Of a stretch of DNA of 64,000 nucleotides, positions 1 through 12,100 are shown piece by piece. The notes under the pieces are model-generated. The model was not told the origin of the DNA. It did not search any database and saw only the letters and a list, made by a program, of their open reading frames with translations. This DNA is from Bog-756 sp963741055 (lineage in GTDB: Bacteria > Actinomycetota > Acidimicrobiia > Acidimicrobiales > RAAP-2), in the NCBI GenBank assembly GCA_963741055.1, contig CAVUGU010000014.1:257360-321359 (forward strand), read 5' to 3'. Position numbers and translations under genes: made by a program. The number at the start of each line of letters is the position of its first letter. Position 1 is the stretch's first letter.

Positions 1-1076
<1,076 letters not shown>

Positions 1077-1397
1077 CCCTTCATGGTATGCGCAGGCCAC
1101 CTCGATCGACGCATCGCCACCACGCGCGCCTGCGCCGCCGCCTTTTCCCACGGGGGCGTCGGTATCGTGGAAGGGTGACCGAGCGGTCCGAACAGGGGGC
1201 GGATCCCGCCGTGACCGCAGACGGACCGGAGACTCCGGCGACGAGCGCATCGCAGGCTGGGGCGACGGGCGCACCACCTGCGTGGCGCGCCGGTCCGGCA
1301 CGCTCCATGGCCGCCTCCTCCCGCGAACACGCCACCACCTCCACCTCCGCCTCCACCGACCTGGCCGCCACCGCCCGCAGGGTGGGTCCGAGAAGAG

Positions 1398-2243
1398 GTG
1401 GCCGAGCCGGAAGGTCCCGCCCGGATGGCCGCCACCAGCGACCTCTCCCTCGGGGGACAGCTCGCCGCGGGAGCCGCACCGGTGGACCGGCCCGCCGCGT
1501 GGATGTGGCTGCTGTTCGCGGGGCTCGGCTTCCTCGCCGGACAGGTCCTCGCGGCGATCGTGGTCGCGATCAGCGCCGCGGTGAGCGGAAACCTCTCCGA
1601 CCTCAACGCGATCACCCGCTTGAGCGAGCCCCCGACCTGGTACATCGTGTCGACCCTCTGTGGGCTGTGGGGCGGCTTCTTCGGCGCGGCCTGGCTCGCC
1701 ACCCGGGTACGGGGCACCCGCAGCTTCTCGAACGACCTCGGCCTGCGCTTCCGCTGGATCGACCTGGTCGGGATCCCGATCGGTGTCGGCGGGCAGATCC
1801 TGGTCGGGCTGATCTACGTGCCGATCGCCCAGCACGTCCACAATTTCAACCAGCAGTTCAACGCGCCGAGCCAACGACTGACCGGGGGCTCCCACGGAGT
1901 GGGCTATCTGATCATCGGGATCTGCACCGTGGTGGGCGCACCCTTCTTCGAGGAGTTGTTCTTCCGCGGCGTCCTCCTGCGCTCACTCGCCCGACTCTTC
2001 GGCGACGTGGGCCGATGGGTGGGCCCCGCACTCGCGATCGTCGTCACCGGTGTGCTCTTCGGCCTCGCGCACGCCGAGTCGCTCCAGCTGCTCGGTTTGG
2101 CGGTCTTCGGCGTGATCCTCTCGTTCATCGCCTACCGGACCGGTCGCCTCGGGATGAACATGGTGGCCCACGCCTCTTTCAACCTGGTGGCCGTGGCCGC
2201 GGTCGTCGCCCCACTCTCCCTCGGCACGCGGACCTTCTTCTGA
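1398..2243 (+). CDS. CPBP family intramembrane metalloprotease (CAAX protease/Abi type)
   Basis: Multi-pass membrane protein of 281 residues with the three CPBP motifs: FFEELFFRGVLL (EExxxR), FGLAHAES and NMVAHASFN. These supply the glutamate and histidines of the intramembrane active site. About six to eight hydrophobic segments are visible. Family members process prenylated proteins or confer bacteriocin self-immunity; substrates here are unknown. The GTG at 1398 has only a weak purine stretch before it. The same frame is open upstream and encodes a striking Pro-rich segment, while an acidic N-terminus beginning with GTG at 1175 lies in another frame; the true start may therefore be 1175 with an indel near 1270-1320. 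It is divergent from ftsH and followed after 1 nt by the next gene, suggesting an operon. Confidence 0.85.
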   Translation: MAEPEGPARMAATSDLSLGGQLAAGAAPVDRPAAWMWLLFAGLGFLAGQVLAAIVVAISAAVSGNLSDLNAITRLSEPPTWYIVSTLCGLWGGFFGAAWLATRVRGTRSFSNDLGLRFRWIDLVGIPIGVGGQILVGLIYVPIAQHVHNFNQQFNAPSQRLTGGSHGVGYLIIGICTVVGAPFFEELFFRGVLLRSLARLFGDVGRWVGPALAIVVTGVLFGLAHAESLQLLGLAVFGVILSFIAYRTGRLGMNMVAHASFNLVAVAAVVAPLSLGTRTFF

Positions 2244-2244
2244 G

Positions 2245-4728
2245 ATGGCGACTCCCGTGGACGTCGCGCCCGCGACTGGCGCGCCGACCGACTTTCCGAC
2301 GCTCGAGCCTCGCGGGTCGAGTTCGCTCCTCCGCCGGCTGACTGCGCGCGGCACCTGGCCGGCTTGGGCCAACCTGGTCGCGATCGTGGGTGTGACGCTG
2401 GTGGCGCTCAGCCAGCTGCACCCTTCGCTCCTGGTGACCGCGACCACTACCGCCGGCGGGGACACCGGGGCGCACGTCGCGCTCGCGCAGTTCTTGAAGT
2501 CGAATCTGCTGCCACACGGCCAGCTGACCGGGTGGGACCCCGGTTGGTACGACGGATTTCCGCTCTACACGTTCTACTTCCCGTTGCCAGGGATGCTCAC
2601 CGTCGCGCTCAACGCGTTCGTCAGCTACGACGTCGCCTTCAAGTTGGTGACCGTCCTCGGCACCCTCCTCTTGCCGGTGTGCGCGTGGGCGTTCGGGAGG
2701 CTCGCAGGGCTGCGCGACCCGGGGCCTGCCTGTCTCGCCGCGGCGACCCTCCCCTTCCTCTTCGAGCCGAGCTTCACCATCTACGGGGGGAACCTCTTCT
2801 CCACCCTCGCCGGCGAGTACTCCTTCTCGCTCAGCCTCTCGGTCGCCCTCGTCTTCCTCGGGTTGGTGGCGAGCGGACTCCGCACCGGCCGGCATCGCTC
2901 GCTCGCCGCGGTCCTCTTCGCGGTCACACTGCTCTGCCACCTCCTGCCGGCACTGTTCGCCGTGGCCGGCGCGGTCGTCTGGCTGGTCCTCGACGCGGAT
3001 CTGGTGCGGGCGCTGCGCCGAGGCCCGTTGGGCCGCGTCGCGCGCCGCCGGTGGTCGCGGCGCCTCGGCTGGCTCGCGGTGGTGGGTGCGATCGGCGCGG
3101 GACTGTGCGCGTGGTGGCTGGTGCCCTTCGCCGTCTACCAGCCCTACACGACCGACATGGGCTACACCAAGGTGCTCGGCTACCCGCACCTCCTCTTCCC
3201 GGGCTCGGCCCGATGGGTGCTCGCCGCGGACCTGGTCGGCATCGTGGCAATGGTGGTCCGGCGGAGCCGCGTGGCGCTCTTCCTCGTCGTGATGGGCGGC
3301 CTGTCGGCGGCCGCCGTCTGCCTCGACCCGGCCAACAAGCTCTACAACGCCCGGTTCCTCCCGTTCTGGTTCCTCTGTCTCTACCTGCTGGCGGGGTACG
3401 CGCTCGCCGAGGTGGTCGCCGCGCTGTCCCGGTGGAACCGCAGACGGCGCCTCGCGGACTGGGTCGACGAGGTTCGCCGCCGGCTGGAGCACGTCGACGG
3501 CGCGTCGTGGCGACCTGGACTGCGGATCGCCGGACTTCGCCGACCGGTCTCATCCGGACCACCCGGCGCACTCGCCGGCCCGCTCGTCGCGCTGTTCGCT
3601 GCGTGCCTGGCCGTGGTGCCGCCGATGGTGCTCCCGGCGTCGACGCTCAGCCAGATAGGAGTCAACGTCGGATCCGCGCAACCGAGCGAGTGGGCGTCAT
3701 GGAACTACTCGGGCTACGAGCGCAAGCCCGACTACCCCGAGTACAAGGCCGTCGTCGACATGATGAAGAAGGTCGGCGGAGAGCAGGGATGTGGCCGCAC
3801 CATGTGGGAGTACGACCCGACGCTCAACCGCTTCGGCACGACGATGGCGCTCATGCTGCTGCCGTACTGGACGAACGGTTGCGTCGACTCGGAGGAGGGC
3901 CTCCTCTTCGAGTCGGCCTCGACGACGCCCTTCCACTTCATCGACCAGGACGAGCTCTCGCCCAACCCCTCCGAGGCGATCACCTCTCCGGCGATCGACT
4001 ACACCGGCCTCGACGTCCCGCTCGGGATCGAGCACCTCCAGCTGCTCGGCGTGCGCTACCTCCTGGCCTCCTCGCCGACCGTGGAGCAGGCTGCCGCCGC
4101 CGACCCCGCCGCGACCCAGGTCGGGCAGACCGGCCCGTGGACCACCGTCTACAACGGTGAGACGCTCGTCACCACCTGGAAGGTGTACCGGATCGCCGAC
4201 TCGCCGCTCGTGCAGCCCCTGACCGACCAACCGGTGGTCTGGACCGGCGTGTCGACCAGCCAGGCGAGCTGGCTGCCTCCGGCGGTGAGCTGGTACGACC
4301 AACCCGCGCGCTGGGACGTCGTGCCCTCCGCGGGCGGTCCTTCCTCCTGGCAGCGGATCCCTGCGAGCGACACCACGCCGACTGCGGTTCGCGAACCGGC
4401 GACCAAGGTCACCCAGGTGCACGTCTCGGGCAGCTCGATCTCCTTCCACGTGGACCGCATCGGCACGCCGGTCGAGGTCCGGATGTCCTACTTCCCCAAC
4501 TGGCAGGCATCGGGCGCGGAAGGCCCGTGGCGGGTGGCACCCAACCTGATGGTGGTGGTCCCGACCAGTCACGACGTGACGCTGCGGTACGGGACCACCT
4601 CCGTCGACCGCCTCGGCCAGCTCGCCACCCTGGCAGCGGCGGTCGCGGCGATCTGGCTGGCGGTGGCCGGGTGGCGGGCGCGGCGACGGGGCCGGTCGCC
4701 GGCGGCGCACCGCGCCCGGGAGAGGTGA
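2245..4728 (+). CDS. large polytopic membrane protein, GT-C/PTPS-related type
   Basis: An 827-residue integral membrane protein. Near residue 72 it has an acidic motif in GGDTGAHVALAQ, followed by GWDPGWYDGFPLYTFYFP. That layout is typical of the 6-pyruvoyl-tetrahydropterin-synthase-related membrane family and of GT-C glycosyltransferases, where an acidic residue in the first extracytoplasmic loop is catalytic. Around ten transmembrane helices fill residues 40-480. A long extracytoplasmic beta-rich region follows to about 790, and a last helix with an Arg-rich tail (WRARRRGRS) closes the protein. Transfer of a lipid-linked sugar to a cell-surface glycan is an inference. It begins 1 nt after the CPBP gene and its stop overlaps the next start (tgatg), so translation is probably coupled. 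Confidence 0.75.
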   Translation: MATPVDVAPATGAPTDFPTLEPRGSSSLLRRLTARGTWPAWANLVAIVGVTLVALSQLHPSLLVTATTTAGGDTGAHVALAQFLKSNLLPHGQLTGWDPGWYDGFPLYTFYFPLPGMLTVALNAFVSYDVAFKLVTVLGTLLLPVCAWAFGRLAGLRDPGPACLAAATLPFLFEPSFTIYGGNLFSTLAGEYSFSLSLSVALVFLGLVASGLRTGRHRSLAAVLFAVTLLCHLLPALFAVAGAVVWLVLDADLVRALRRGPLGRVARRRWSRRLGWLAVVGAIGAGLCAWWLVPFAVYQPYTTDMGYTKVLGYPHLLFPGSARWVLAADLVGIVAMVVRRSRVALFLVVMGGLSAAAVCLDPANKLYNARFLPFWFLCLYLLAGYALAEVVAALSRWNRRRRLADWVDEVRRRLEHVDGASWRPGLRIAGLRRPVSSGPPGALAGPLVALFAACLAVVPPMVLPASTLSQIGVNVGSAQPSEWASWNYSGYERKPDYPEYKAVVDMMKKVGGEQGCGRTMWEYDPTLNRFGTTMALMLLPYWTNGCVDSEEGLLFESASTTPFHFIDQDELSPNPSEAITSPAIDYTGLDVPLGIEHLQLLGVRYLLASSPTVEQAAAADPAATQVGQTGPWTTVYNGETLVTTWKVYRIADSPLVQPLTDQPVVWTGVSTSQASWLPPAVSWYDQPARWDVVPSAGGPSSWQRIPASDTTPTAVREPATKVTQVHVSGSSISFHVDRIGTPVEVRMSYFPNWQASGAEGPWRVAPNLMVVVPTSHDVTLRYGTTSVDRLGQLATLAAAVAAIWLAVAGWRARRRGRSPAAHRARER

Positions 4729-5351
4729 TGGCCGAGCTCCTCGGCATGTTCCCGCTCCAGACAGTCCTCTTCCCGCACGCGGCGATCCGGCTCCACGTCT
4801 TCGAGGAGCGGTACCAGGCGCTCATGGCCGATTGCCTCCGGAGCGAAGGAGCGTTCGGCGTCGTCCTGATCAGCCGCGGATCGGAGGTGGGCGGCGGGGA
4901 TCAGCGGGTCGATGTCGGCACGGTCGCCCGCATCGAGCAGGCCGCCGAGCTCGGTGGCGGGCGACTGCTCGTCGAGGCGGTCGGGACCGACCGGGTGCGG
5001 GTCGACCGGTGGCTCCGCGACGACCCCTACCCACGGGCGCAGGTCGAGAGCGTCGCCGAGTCAGGCGATCCGGAGGGCACGCTCGCCGACGCCAAGCTCG
5101 CGGTGGTGCGGTTGCGGTCGTTGCTCTCCGAGCTCCGCGACGTGCCGCCGCTCTCCCACGACCTCTCCCTCGACGGTGACCCGGTCGAAGTCGGGTGGCT
5201 GCTCTGCTCGCTCGCGCCACTCGGGCCCTTCGACCGCCAAGCCCTCCTCGAGGCGACCGATGCGGCGGAACGGATGACGCTCCTCCGCGCGCAGTGCGAC
5301 GCGATGGCCCACGACGTGTCGGGCCTCCTCGCCGGCGAGACCGAGGCCTGA
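4728..5351 (+). CDS. LON substrate-binding domain protein
   Basis: A 207-residue soluble protein that consists only of the N-terminal domain of Lon protease. The opening LGMFPLQTVLFPHAAIRLHVFEERY is the diagnostic start of that domain, and GAFGVVLISRG and VDVGTVARI follow in the usual order. There is no AAA ATPase or Ser-Lys protease domain, so it cannot degrade proteins by itself; stand-alone versions are common in actinobacteria and their role is poorly known. The ATG shares a base with the stop of the preceding membrane-protein gene, indicating coupled translation. A short tandem repeat follows its stop codon. Confidence 0.88.
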   Translation: MAELLGMFPLQTVLFPHAAIRLHVFEERYQALMADCLRSEGAFGVVLISRGSEVGGGDQRVDVGTVARIEQAAELGGGRLLVEAVGTDRVRVDRWLRDDPYPRAQVESVAESGDPEGTLADAKLAVVRLRSLLSELRDVPPLSHDLSLDGDPVEVGWLLCSLAPLGPFDRQALLEATDAAERMTLLRAQCDAMAHDVSGLLAGETEA

Positions 5352-5431
5352 GCGGTCGAGCACCGGCGCGGTCGAGCAGGGTCGAGCACCGGCGGTCGAG
5401 CACCGGCGCGGTCGAGCACCGGCGGTCCCGA
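5352..5431 (+). repeat. short degenerate tandem repeat after the LON-domain gene
   Basis: About five imperfect copies of GGTCGAGCACCGGC(GC), one shortened to GGTCGAGCAGG, lie directly behind the stop codon of the LON-domain gene. Unit length is 11-16 nt, there are no unique spacers and no hairpin, so this is not a CRISPR array. It looks like local slippage or duplication. Similar short repeats follow several other stop codons in this window. Confidence 0.8.
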
Positions 5432-5444
5432 CGGGTGGCTGGCG

Positions 5445-5450
5445 TAGGAT
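5445..5450 (+). promoter_or_regulatory. putative -10 element of manB (leaderless)
   Basis: TAGGAT ends 9 nt before the ATG at 5460 and there is no Shine-Dalgarno between them. The spacing implies that transcription begins at or next to the start codon. No convincing -35 hexamer was seen. Confidence 0.5.
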
Positions 5451-5459
5451 GGCCCGGCC

Positions 5460-6866
5460 ATGGCCGACCTCTCGAACGTCTTCAAGGCCTACGACGTGCG
5501 GGGGGTGGTACCGGACGAGCTGAACGCCACCCAGTTCCGGGCGATCGGCGTGGCGACCGCCCGCTTCACCGGTGAGGATCGCCTGCTCGTCGCTCGCGAC
5601 ATGCGTCCCTCGGGTGTCGAGCTCGCCGGCGCGTTCGGCCTCGGGGCGCGCTCGGAGGGGGTGACCGTGGTCGACCTCGGCCTCGCCTCGACCGACCTCC
5701 TCTACTTCGCGGCAGGGAGCCTCGACGCGCCCGGGGCGATGTTCACCGCGTCGCACAACCCCGCCCGCTACAACGGGCTGAAGCTCTGCCTCTCGGGAGC
5801 CCGTCCGATCGGGAGAGACACCGGACTCACCGAGATCCAGGCGACGGCCGAGGCCCTCCTCGACGAGTGGGGGAGTACGGGGCCACCCGAGCTCGACCCC
5901 TCCGAGCTCGCGCCGATCGAGGAGCGGTCGGTACTCCCCGAGTACGCGGCGCACGTGCGGTCCTTCGTCGACACCTCGGTCCTCGCACCGCTCAAGGTGG
6001 TCGCCGACACCGCCAACGGCATGGGCGGGCTGATCGTCCCCGCCGTCTTCGAGGGGCTTCCCTTCGACGTCGAGATCCTCTTCCCCGAGCTCGACGGGAA
6101 CTTCCCGAACCACCCTGCCGACCCCATCCAGCCGGAGAACCTCGTCGCACTGCGCCAGCGGGTGCTGGAGCGAGGTGCCGACATAGGGCTCGCGTTCGAC
6201 GGCGACGCCGACCGCGTCTTCTTGGTGGACGAGCGGGCCGAGCCGGTCTCGGGTTCGCTGACCACTGCGTTGGTGGCGTCGTCGATGCTGGAGAAGCACC
6301 CCGGGTCGACCGTCCTCTACAACTGCATCTGCTCGCGTGTGGTTCCCGAGGTGATCGCCGAAAAGGGCGGCGTCGGGGTCCGGACCCGGGTCGGTCACAG
6401 CTTCATCAAGCAGGTGATGGCCGAGACCGGTGCAGTCTTCGGTGGCGAACACTCGGGCCACTACTACTTCCGCGACAACTACCGCGCCGACTCCGGGATC
6501 ATCGCGGCGCTCGTCGTCCTCGAACTGATGTCGCGTGCGGGCGCGGCCCTCTCCGAACTGCTCGCGCCCTTCCGTCGCTACGCCGACTCCGGCGAGATCA
6601 ACACCACGGTGCCCGATCCCGCGGCAACCGTCGAGCGCCTGGCTGCCGAGGTGGAATCGGCGGGAGGCGCGCTCGGCACGGTCGACCGCCTCGACGGCCT
6701 CACCGTCGACCGCGGCGACTGGTGGTACAACGTGCGTCCTTCCAACACCGAGCCGTTGCTCCGGCTCAACGTCGAGGCGCCCGACGCCGCGTCCCTGAAG
6801 GAACACGTCGCGGAGGTCGAGTCCGCGATCGCCGGGGTGCTCGACGAGGGCGACGCCTCGAGGTGA
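5460..6866 (+). CDS. manB: phosphomannomutase/phosphoglucomutase
   Basis: A 468-residue alpha-D-phosphohexomutase interconverting mannose- or glucose-6-phosphate and the 1-phosphates, which feeds GDP-mannose and other nucleotide sugars. All four family signatures are present: the phosphoserine loop TASHNPARYNG (Ser98), the metal loop DGDADR (247-252), the sugar-recognition loop GEHSGHYYF and the phosphate-binding RPSNTEPLLRL near the C-terminus. Length is normal. The start has no ribosome-binding site but a TAGGAT hexamer 9 nt upstream, so it is probably leaderless. Downstream lie a Trm112-like gene and a sugar-phosphate isomerase, an arrangement consistent with joint supply of mannose phosphates. 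Whether mannose or glucose is preferred cannot be read from the sequence. Confidence 0.92.
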   Translation: MADLSNVFKAYDVRGVVPDELNATQFRAIGVATARFTGEDRLLVARDMRPSGVELAGAFGLGARSEGVTVVDLGLASTDLLYFAAGSLDAPGAMFTASHNPARYNGLKLCLSGARPIGRDTGLTEIQATAEALLDEWGSTGPPELDPSELAPIEERSVLPEYAAHVRSFVDTSVLAPLKVVADTANGMGGLIVPAVFEGLPFDVEILFPELDGNFPNHPADPIQPENLVALRQRVLERGADIGLAFDGDADRVFLVDERAEPVSGSLTTALVASSMLEKHPGSTVLYNCICSRVVPEVIAEKGGVGVRTRVGHSFIKQVMAETGAVFGGEHSGHYYFRDNYRADSGIIAALVVLELMSRAGAALSELLAPFRRYADSGEINTTVPDPAATVERLAAEVESAGGALGTVDRLDGLTVDRGDWWYNVRPSNTEPLLRLNVEAPDAASLKEHVAEVESAIAGVLDEGDASR

Positions 6867-6915
6867 CCGTCGCCGGCGGAGCGGGCATCATGGTGCGACC
6901 AGAGAGGATGGCCAC

Positions 6916-7161
6916 ATGACGCTCGACCCCTTGCTCATCGAAGTGCTCGCCTGCCCCGAGGACAAGGGCGAGCTCCTCTACTTCGTCGACGAGTCACTGC
7001 TCTACAACCCGCGCCTGCACCGCAGCTACGCGATCCGCGACGGCATCCCGGTGATGCTGGTCGACGAGGCGACCTCGGTCGACGACGCGGAGCACACGCG
7101 TCTGATGGCCAAGGCGGACGCCGGTGGTGCACAGGCGACCGGCAGCGCCGGAACCAAGTGA
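6916..7161 (+). CDS. Trm112 family protein
   Basis: An 81-residue protein with the Trm112/YcaR pattern: LIEVLACPEDKGELLYF at the start, then YNPRLHRSYAIRDGIPVMLVDEA. Such proteins are small activating partners of methyltransferases in eukaryotes and archaea; bacterial copies often sit beside sugar or LPS genes with unknown function. Only one of the usual zinc-ligand cysteines (Cys13) remains, so it is unlikely to bind zinc in the classical way. A gagagg ribosome-binding site precedes the ATG. It lies 49 nt after manB and 7 nt before the isomerase gene, so the three are probably co-transcribed. Confidence 0.85.
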   Translation: MTLDPLLIEVLACPEDKGELLYFVDESLLYNPRLHRSYAIRDGIPVMLVDEATSVDDAEHTRLMAKADAGGAQATGSAGTK

Positions 7162-7168
7162 GCGCCCG

Positions 7169-8233
7169 ATGAGCGCAACCGCTGCGACCTCCTCGCCGCT
7201 CGCCGTCGACTCGCTCGACATGTGGGGGGCCACGGCCGCCCTCCCCGAGCAGGTGGAGGCCGCGGTCGGCAGCGTCCGCGACCTGTCGGGGTTGCCCTCT
7301 CGTGAGCAGGTCGAGAACGTGGTCGTGCTCGGGATGGGAGGCAGCGGGATCGCCGGCGACGTCCTGGTCGCGATCGCCGCACCCTTCATGCCGGTCCCGG
7401 TCGGCGTGGTGAAGGGGTACGAGCCGCCCGACTACGTCGGCCCCGGCTCGCTCGTCTTCGCGATCTCCTTCTCGGGCAACACCGAGGAGACCATCGAGGC
7501 GGCAACCGGCGCCTTCGAGGCCGGCGCCTCGCTCGTGGTGGTGGCCGGCGGTGGGCAGCTGGTGCAGCTCGCCTCCGAGTGGGAGGTGCCGGTCGTACCC
7601 GTCCCGACCGACATCCCCCAGCCACGTGCCGCGCTCGGCGCGATGGCGATCCCGCCCCTCGTTGCGCTCGAGGGGATCGGGCTCTTCCCCGGTGCCCTCC
7701 AGTGGGTCGATCAAGCCATCGACCAACTGTCGAGACGCCGCGACGAGCTGGTCCGTCCCGGGAGCCGCGCCGAGACGATCGCCCGCCAGATCGGCCGCAC
7801 CATCCCTCTGGTGCACAGCTCCCAGGCCCTCGGCGCGGCGGCCGCGCTCCGCTGGAAGGCCCAGATCAACGAGAACGCCAAGTCCCCGGCGTTCGTCAAC
7901 GTGTACCCCGAGCTGTGCCACAACGAGCTCGCCGGGTGGGGACAGCACGGGGACGTGACCCGCCAGCTGATCACGCTGGTGAATCTCCGGCACGACGCCG
8001 AGCACCCCCAGGTGGCCCGCCGCTTCGACCTGGTGGCGGAGGTGCTCCGCGAGGTGGTGGCCGACATCGTGGAGGTCCACGCTGCCGGAGAGGGCGACCT
8101 GGCCCAGCTGCTCGACCTGGCGCTCATCGGCGACTTCGTCTCACTCCACCTGGCCGGGAACGAGGGCATCGACCCAGGACCCATCCCGGTGCTCGAGGAC
8201 TTGAAATACCAGCTCGCAGAGGGCGGTCACTGA
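7169..8233 (+). CDS. bifunctional phosphoglucose/phosphomannose isomerase, SIS family
   Basis: A 354-residue SIS-domain isomerase linking fructose-6-phosphate to glucose-6- and mannose-6-phosphate. The N-terminal SIS fold shows VVVLGMGGSGIAGDV and AISFSGNTEETIEA, the phosphate-binding Ser/Thr loops; the C-terminal half contains NENAKSPAFVNVYPELCHNEL with the catalytic Glu and His region typical of the archaeal/actinobacterial bifunctional type. The ATG at 7169 gives a normal length; an in-frame ATG 45 nt earlier lies inside the preceding gene and is less likely. With manB two genes upstream it completes a route from fructose-6-phosphate to mannose-1-phosphate. Confidence 0.9.
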   Translation: MSATAATSSPLAVDSLDMWGATAALPEQVEAAVGSVRDLSGLPSREQVENVVVLGMGGSGIAGDVLVAIAAPFMPVPVGVVKGYEPPDYVGPGSLVFAISFSGNTEETIEAATGAFEAGASLVVVAGGGQLVQLASEWEVPVVPVPTDIPQPRAALGAMAIPPLVALEGIGLFPGALQWVDQAIDQLSRRRDELVRPGSRAETIARQIGRTIPLVHSSQALGAAAALRWKAQINENAKSPAFVNVYPELCHNELAGWGQHGDVTRQLITLVNLRHDAEHPQVARRFDLVAEVLREVVADIVEVHAAGEGDLAQLLDLALIGDFVSLHLAGNEGIDPGPIPVLEDLKYQLAEGGH

Positions 8234-8346
8234 GCCACGCCTGAGCGGGGCGCCCTGAGCGGGGCGCCCGGGCAGGGCCGGCTGAGCCCAGGTCCCGGGC
8301 AGTGCCGGCTGAGCCCAGGTCCCGGGCAGTGCCGGCTGAGCTCGCC
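8234..8346 (+). repeat. tandem repeat downstream of the sugar isomerase
   Basis: Three tandem 27-nt units, two of them identical and starting CTGAGCCCAGGTCCC, follow a shorter CTGAGCGGGGCGCC duplication just after the stop codon. Each unit restarts with CTGAGC, which resembles the stop-codon context itself, suggesting serial duplication of the gene end. No coding potential or terminator is evident. Confidence 0.8.
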
Positions 8347-8428
8347 GATCGTGTTGCCGTCGTGTGACGCGCCGATGGCGACTCCGTGAACACGAGGCCG
8401 CCCCCCTTTTCGCCCGAGGTCTCGGGCG

Positions 8429-8434
8429 TACACT
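8429..8434 (+). promoter_or_regulatory. putative -10 element of a leaderless small ORF upstream of hpf
   Basis: TACACT is followed after exactly 7 nt by GTG at 8442, the same geometry seen before many real genes of this window. The -35 region is weak (ttttcg 16 nt upstream). Confidence 0.4.
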
Positions 8435-8441
8435 TTGTGAC

Positions 8442-8540
8442 GTGAGCTGCGCGCGGGTCTGTGGTTGCAAGTCGATGCCAGTCGCAGGCGAAACGACCCA
8501 CGTAAGGCAACTCCTGGTTGCTGAGCATGGTGCGGCTTAG
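8442..8540 (+). CDS. possible leaderless Cys-rich leader peptide (32 aa)
   Basis: A 32-codon reading frame starting GTG and beginning VSCARVCGCKS, with three cysteines in the first nine residues, then MPVAGETTHVRQ. It starts 7 nt after a TACACT hexamer, lacks a ribosome-binding site, and is followed 18 nt after its stop by a perfect 9-bp hairpin. The arrangement resembles the leaderless cysteine-rich upstream ORFs known as attenuators in mycobacteria. The next full gene is hpf, about 330 nt downstream. I do not recognise the peptide as a named family; it could also be chance, and an internal ATG at 8475 is an alternative start. Confidence 0.35.
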   Translation: MSCARVCGCKSMPVAGETTHVRQLLVAEHGAA

Positions 8541-8558
8541 GGGTAAGACCTGCCCGTC

Positions 8559-8581
8559 GCGCCACCGACCCTCGGTGGCGC
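8559..8581 (+). promoter_or_regulatory. hairpin downstream of the small leader ORF
   Basis: Perfect inverted repeat GCGCCACCG / CGGTGGCGC with a 5-nt loop. No T-run follows, so it is not a classical intrinsic terminator; it could be a pausing or attenuation element in the hpf leader. The rest of 8582-8870 shows no clear gene. Confidence 0.5.
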
Positions 8582-8870
8582 ACGGAGAGGGGACGACGCG
8601 GTCCGCGAGCGGTTCCGCAGGGCGCCGGCATTGTCGGAGCCGGTGCCGCCGGAGCCCGACCGCAACTCTTCCCGCAGGCGAGTGTGGGGTCAAAGACCAG
8701 GTCAGCCGCGCGCAGCTCACCGAGTACTCGTGTCGCGCCATCACCAGCGGCACTCGGACCGGCTGCAACTCGGACCAGCGGCGATCGGACCCGGAAGTAG
8801 GAATCCAGAGGTAGGAGAGGAGCGAGCACCCGAGCAGACCGAGGACCGCACGAACAGGAGGCGAGCACAG

Positions 8871-9236
8871 GTGGACGTTGTCATCGCAAACGGCAGGAGA
8901 CGGATGTCGGACGCAGAGAGGGCACTCACCCGCGAGAAGATCGAGCGTCTCGGTCGTCTCTGTCCGGGCCTCGACCGCGCCGAGGTGCACTTCTCGGAGG
9001 AACGCAATCCGCGGATCTCCGACCGTGACCGCTGCGAAGTGGTGATGACCGGCCACGGCCAGACGGTGCGGGCACGTGCCTCGGCGCGCGGGCCGTTGAT
9101 CGCCGTCGACCTGGTCGTCGAGAAGCTCGAGCACCAGCTCGAGAAGAACAAGGGTCGCATGGTCGGGCGGTCCCAGCCTCGTCGCCGCACCGCCGGTCCG
9201 CTTCCGTCGCTCCACGAGCGGGTGCGCACCGCGTGA
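8871..9236 (+). CDS. hpf: ribosome hibernation promoting factor (HPF/YfiA), short form
   Basis: A 121-residue ribosome-associated inhibitor that binds the 30S decoding region and silences or dimerises ribosomes in stationary phase. The HPF fold is recognisable from VDVVIANGRRRMSDAERALTREKIERL through the basic VVEKLEHQLEKNKGR segment. It lacks the C-terminal dimerisation domain of long HPF. The GTG at 8871 is chosen because aggagg lies 10 nt upstream and the domain begins there; the frame is open much further upstream but without family similarity. It sits directly before secA, as in many actinobacteria. The long leader with a possible leaderless peptide and hairpin suggests post-initiation control. 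Confidence 0.85.
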   Translation: MDVVIANGRRRMSDAERALTREKIERLGRLCPGLDRAEVHFSEERNPRISDRDRCEVVMTGHGQTVRARASARGPLIAVDLVVEKLEHQLEKNKGRMVGRSQPRRRTAGPLPSLHERVRTA

Positions 9237-9298
9237 GCTGAGCTCGCGCGACCGCCCGTCGCCGCTTCCGTGCAGGGCCCTCGGAAGGCCTCCGACGG

Positions 9299-9304
9299 TA
9301 GAGT
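9299..9304 (+). promoter_or_regulatory. putative -10 element of secA (leaderless)
   Basis: TAGAGT ends 9 nt before the secA ATG, with only gaggggccc between. Either a leaderless start or a very short leader is implied. Confidence 0.45.
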
Positions 9305-9313
9305 GAGGGGCCC

Positions 9314-12088
<2,775 letters not shown>

Positions 12089-12100
12089 GGGCCCGCTGAG

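Noticed and set aside
5352..5431. CRISPR array
   Set aside because: Units are contiguous 11-16-nt degenerate repeats without spacers and there are no cas genes.
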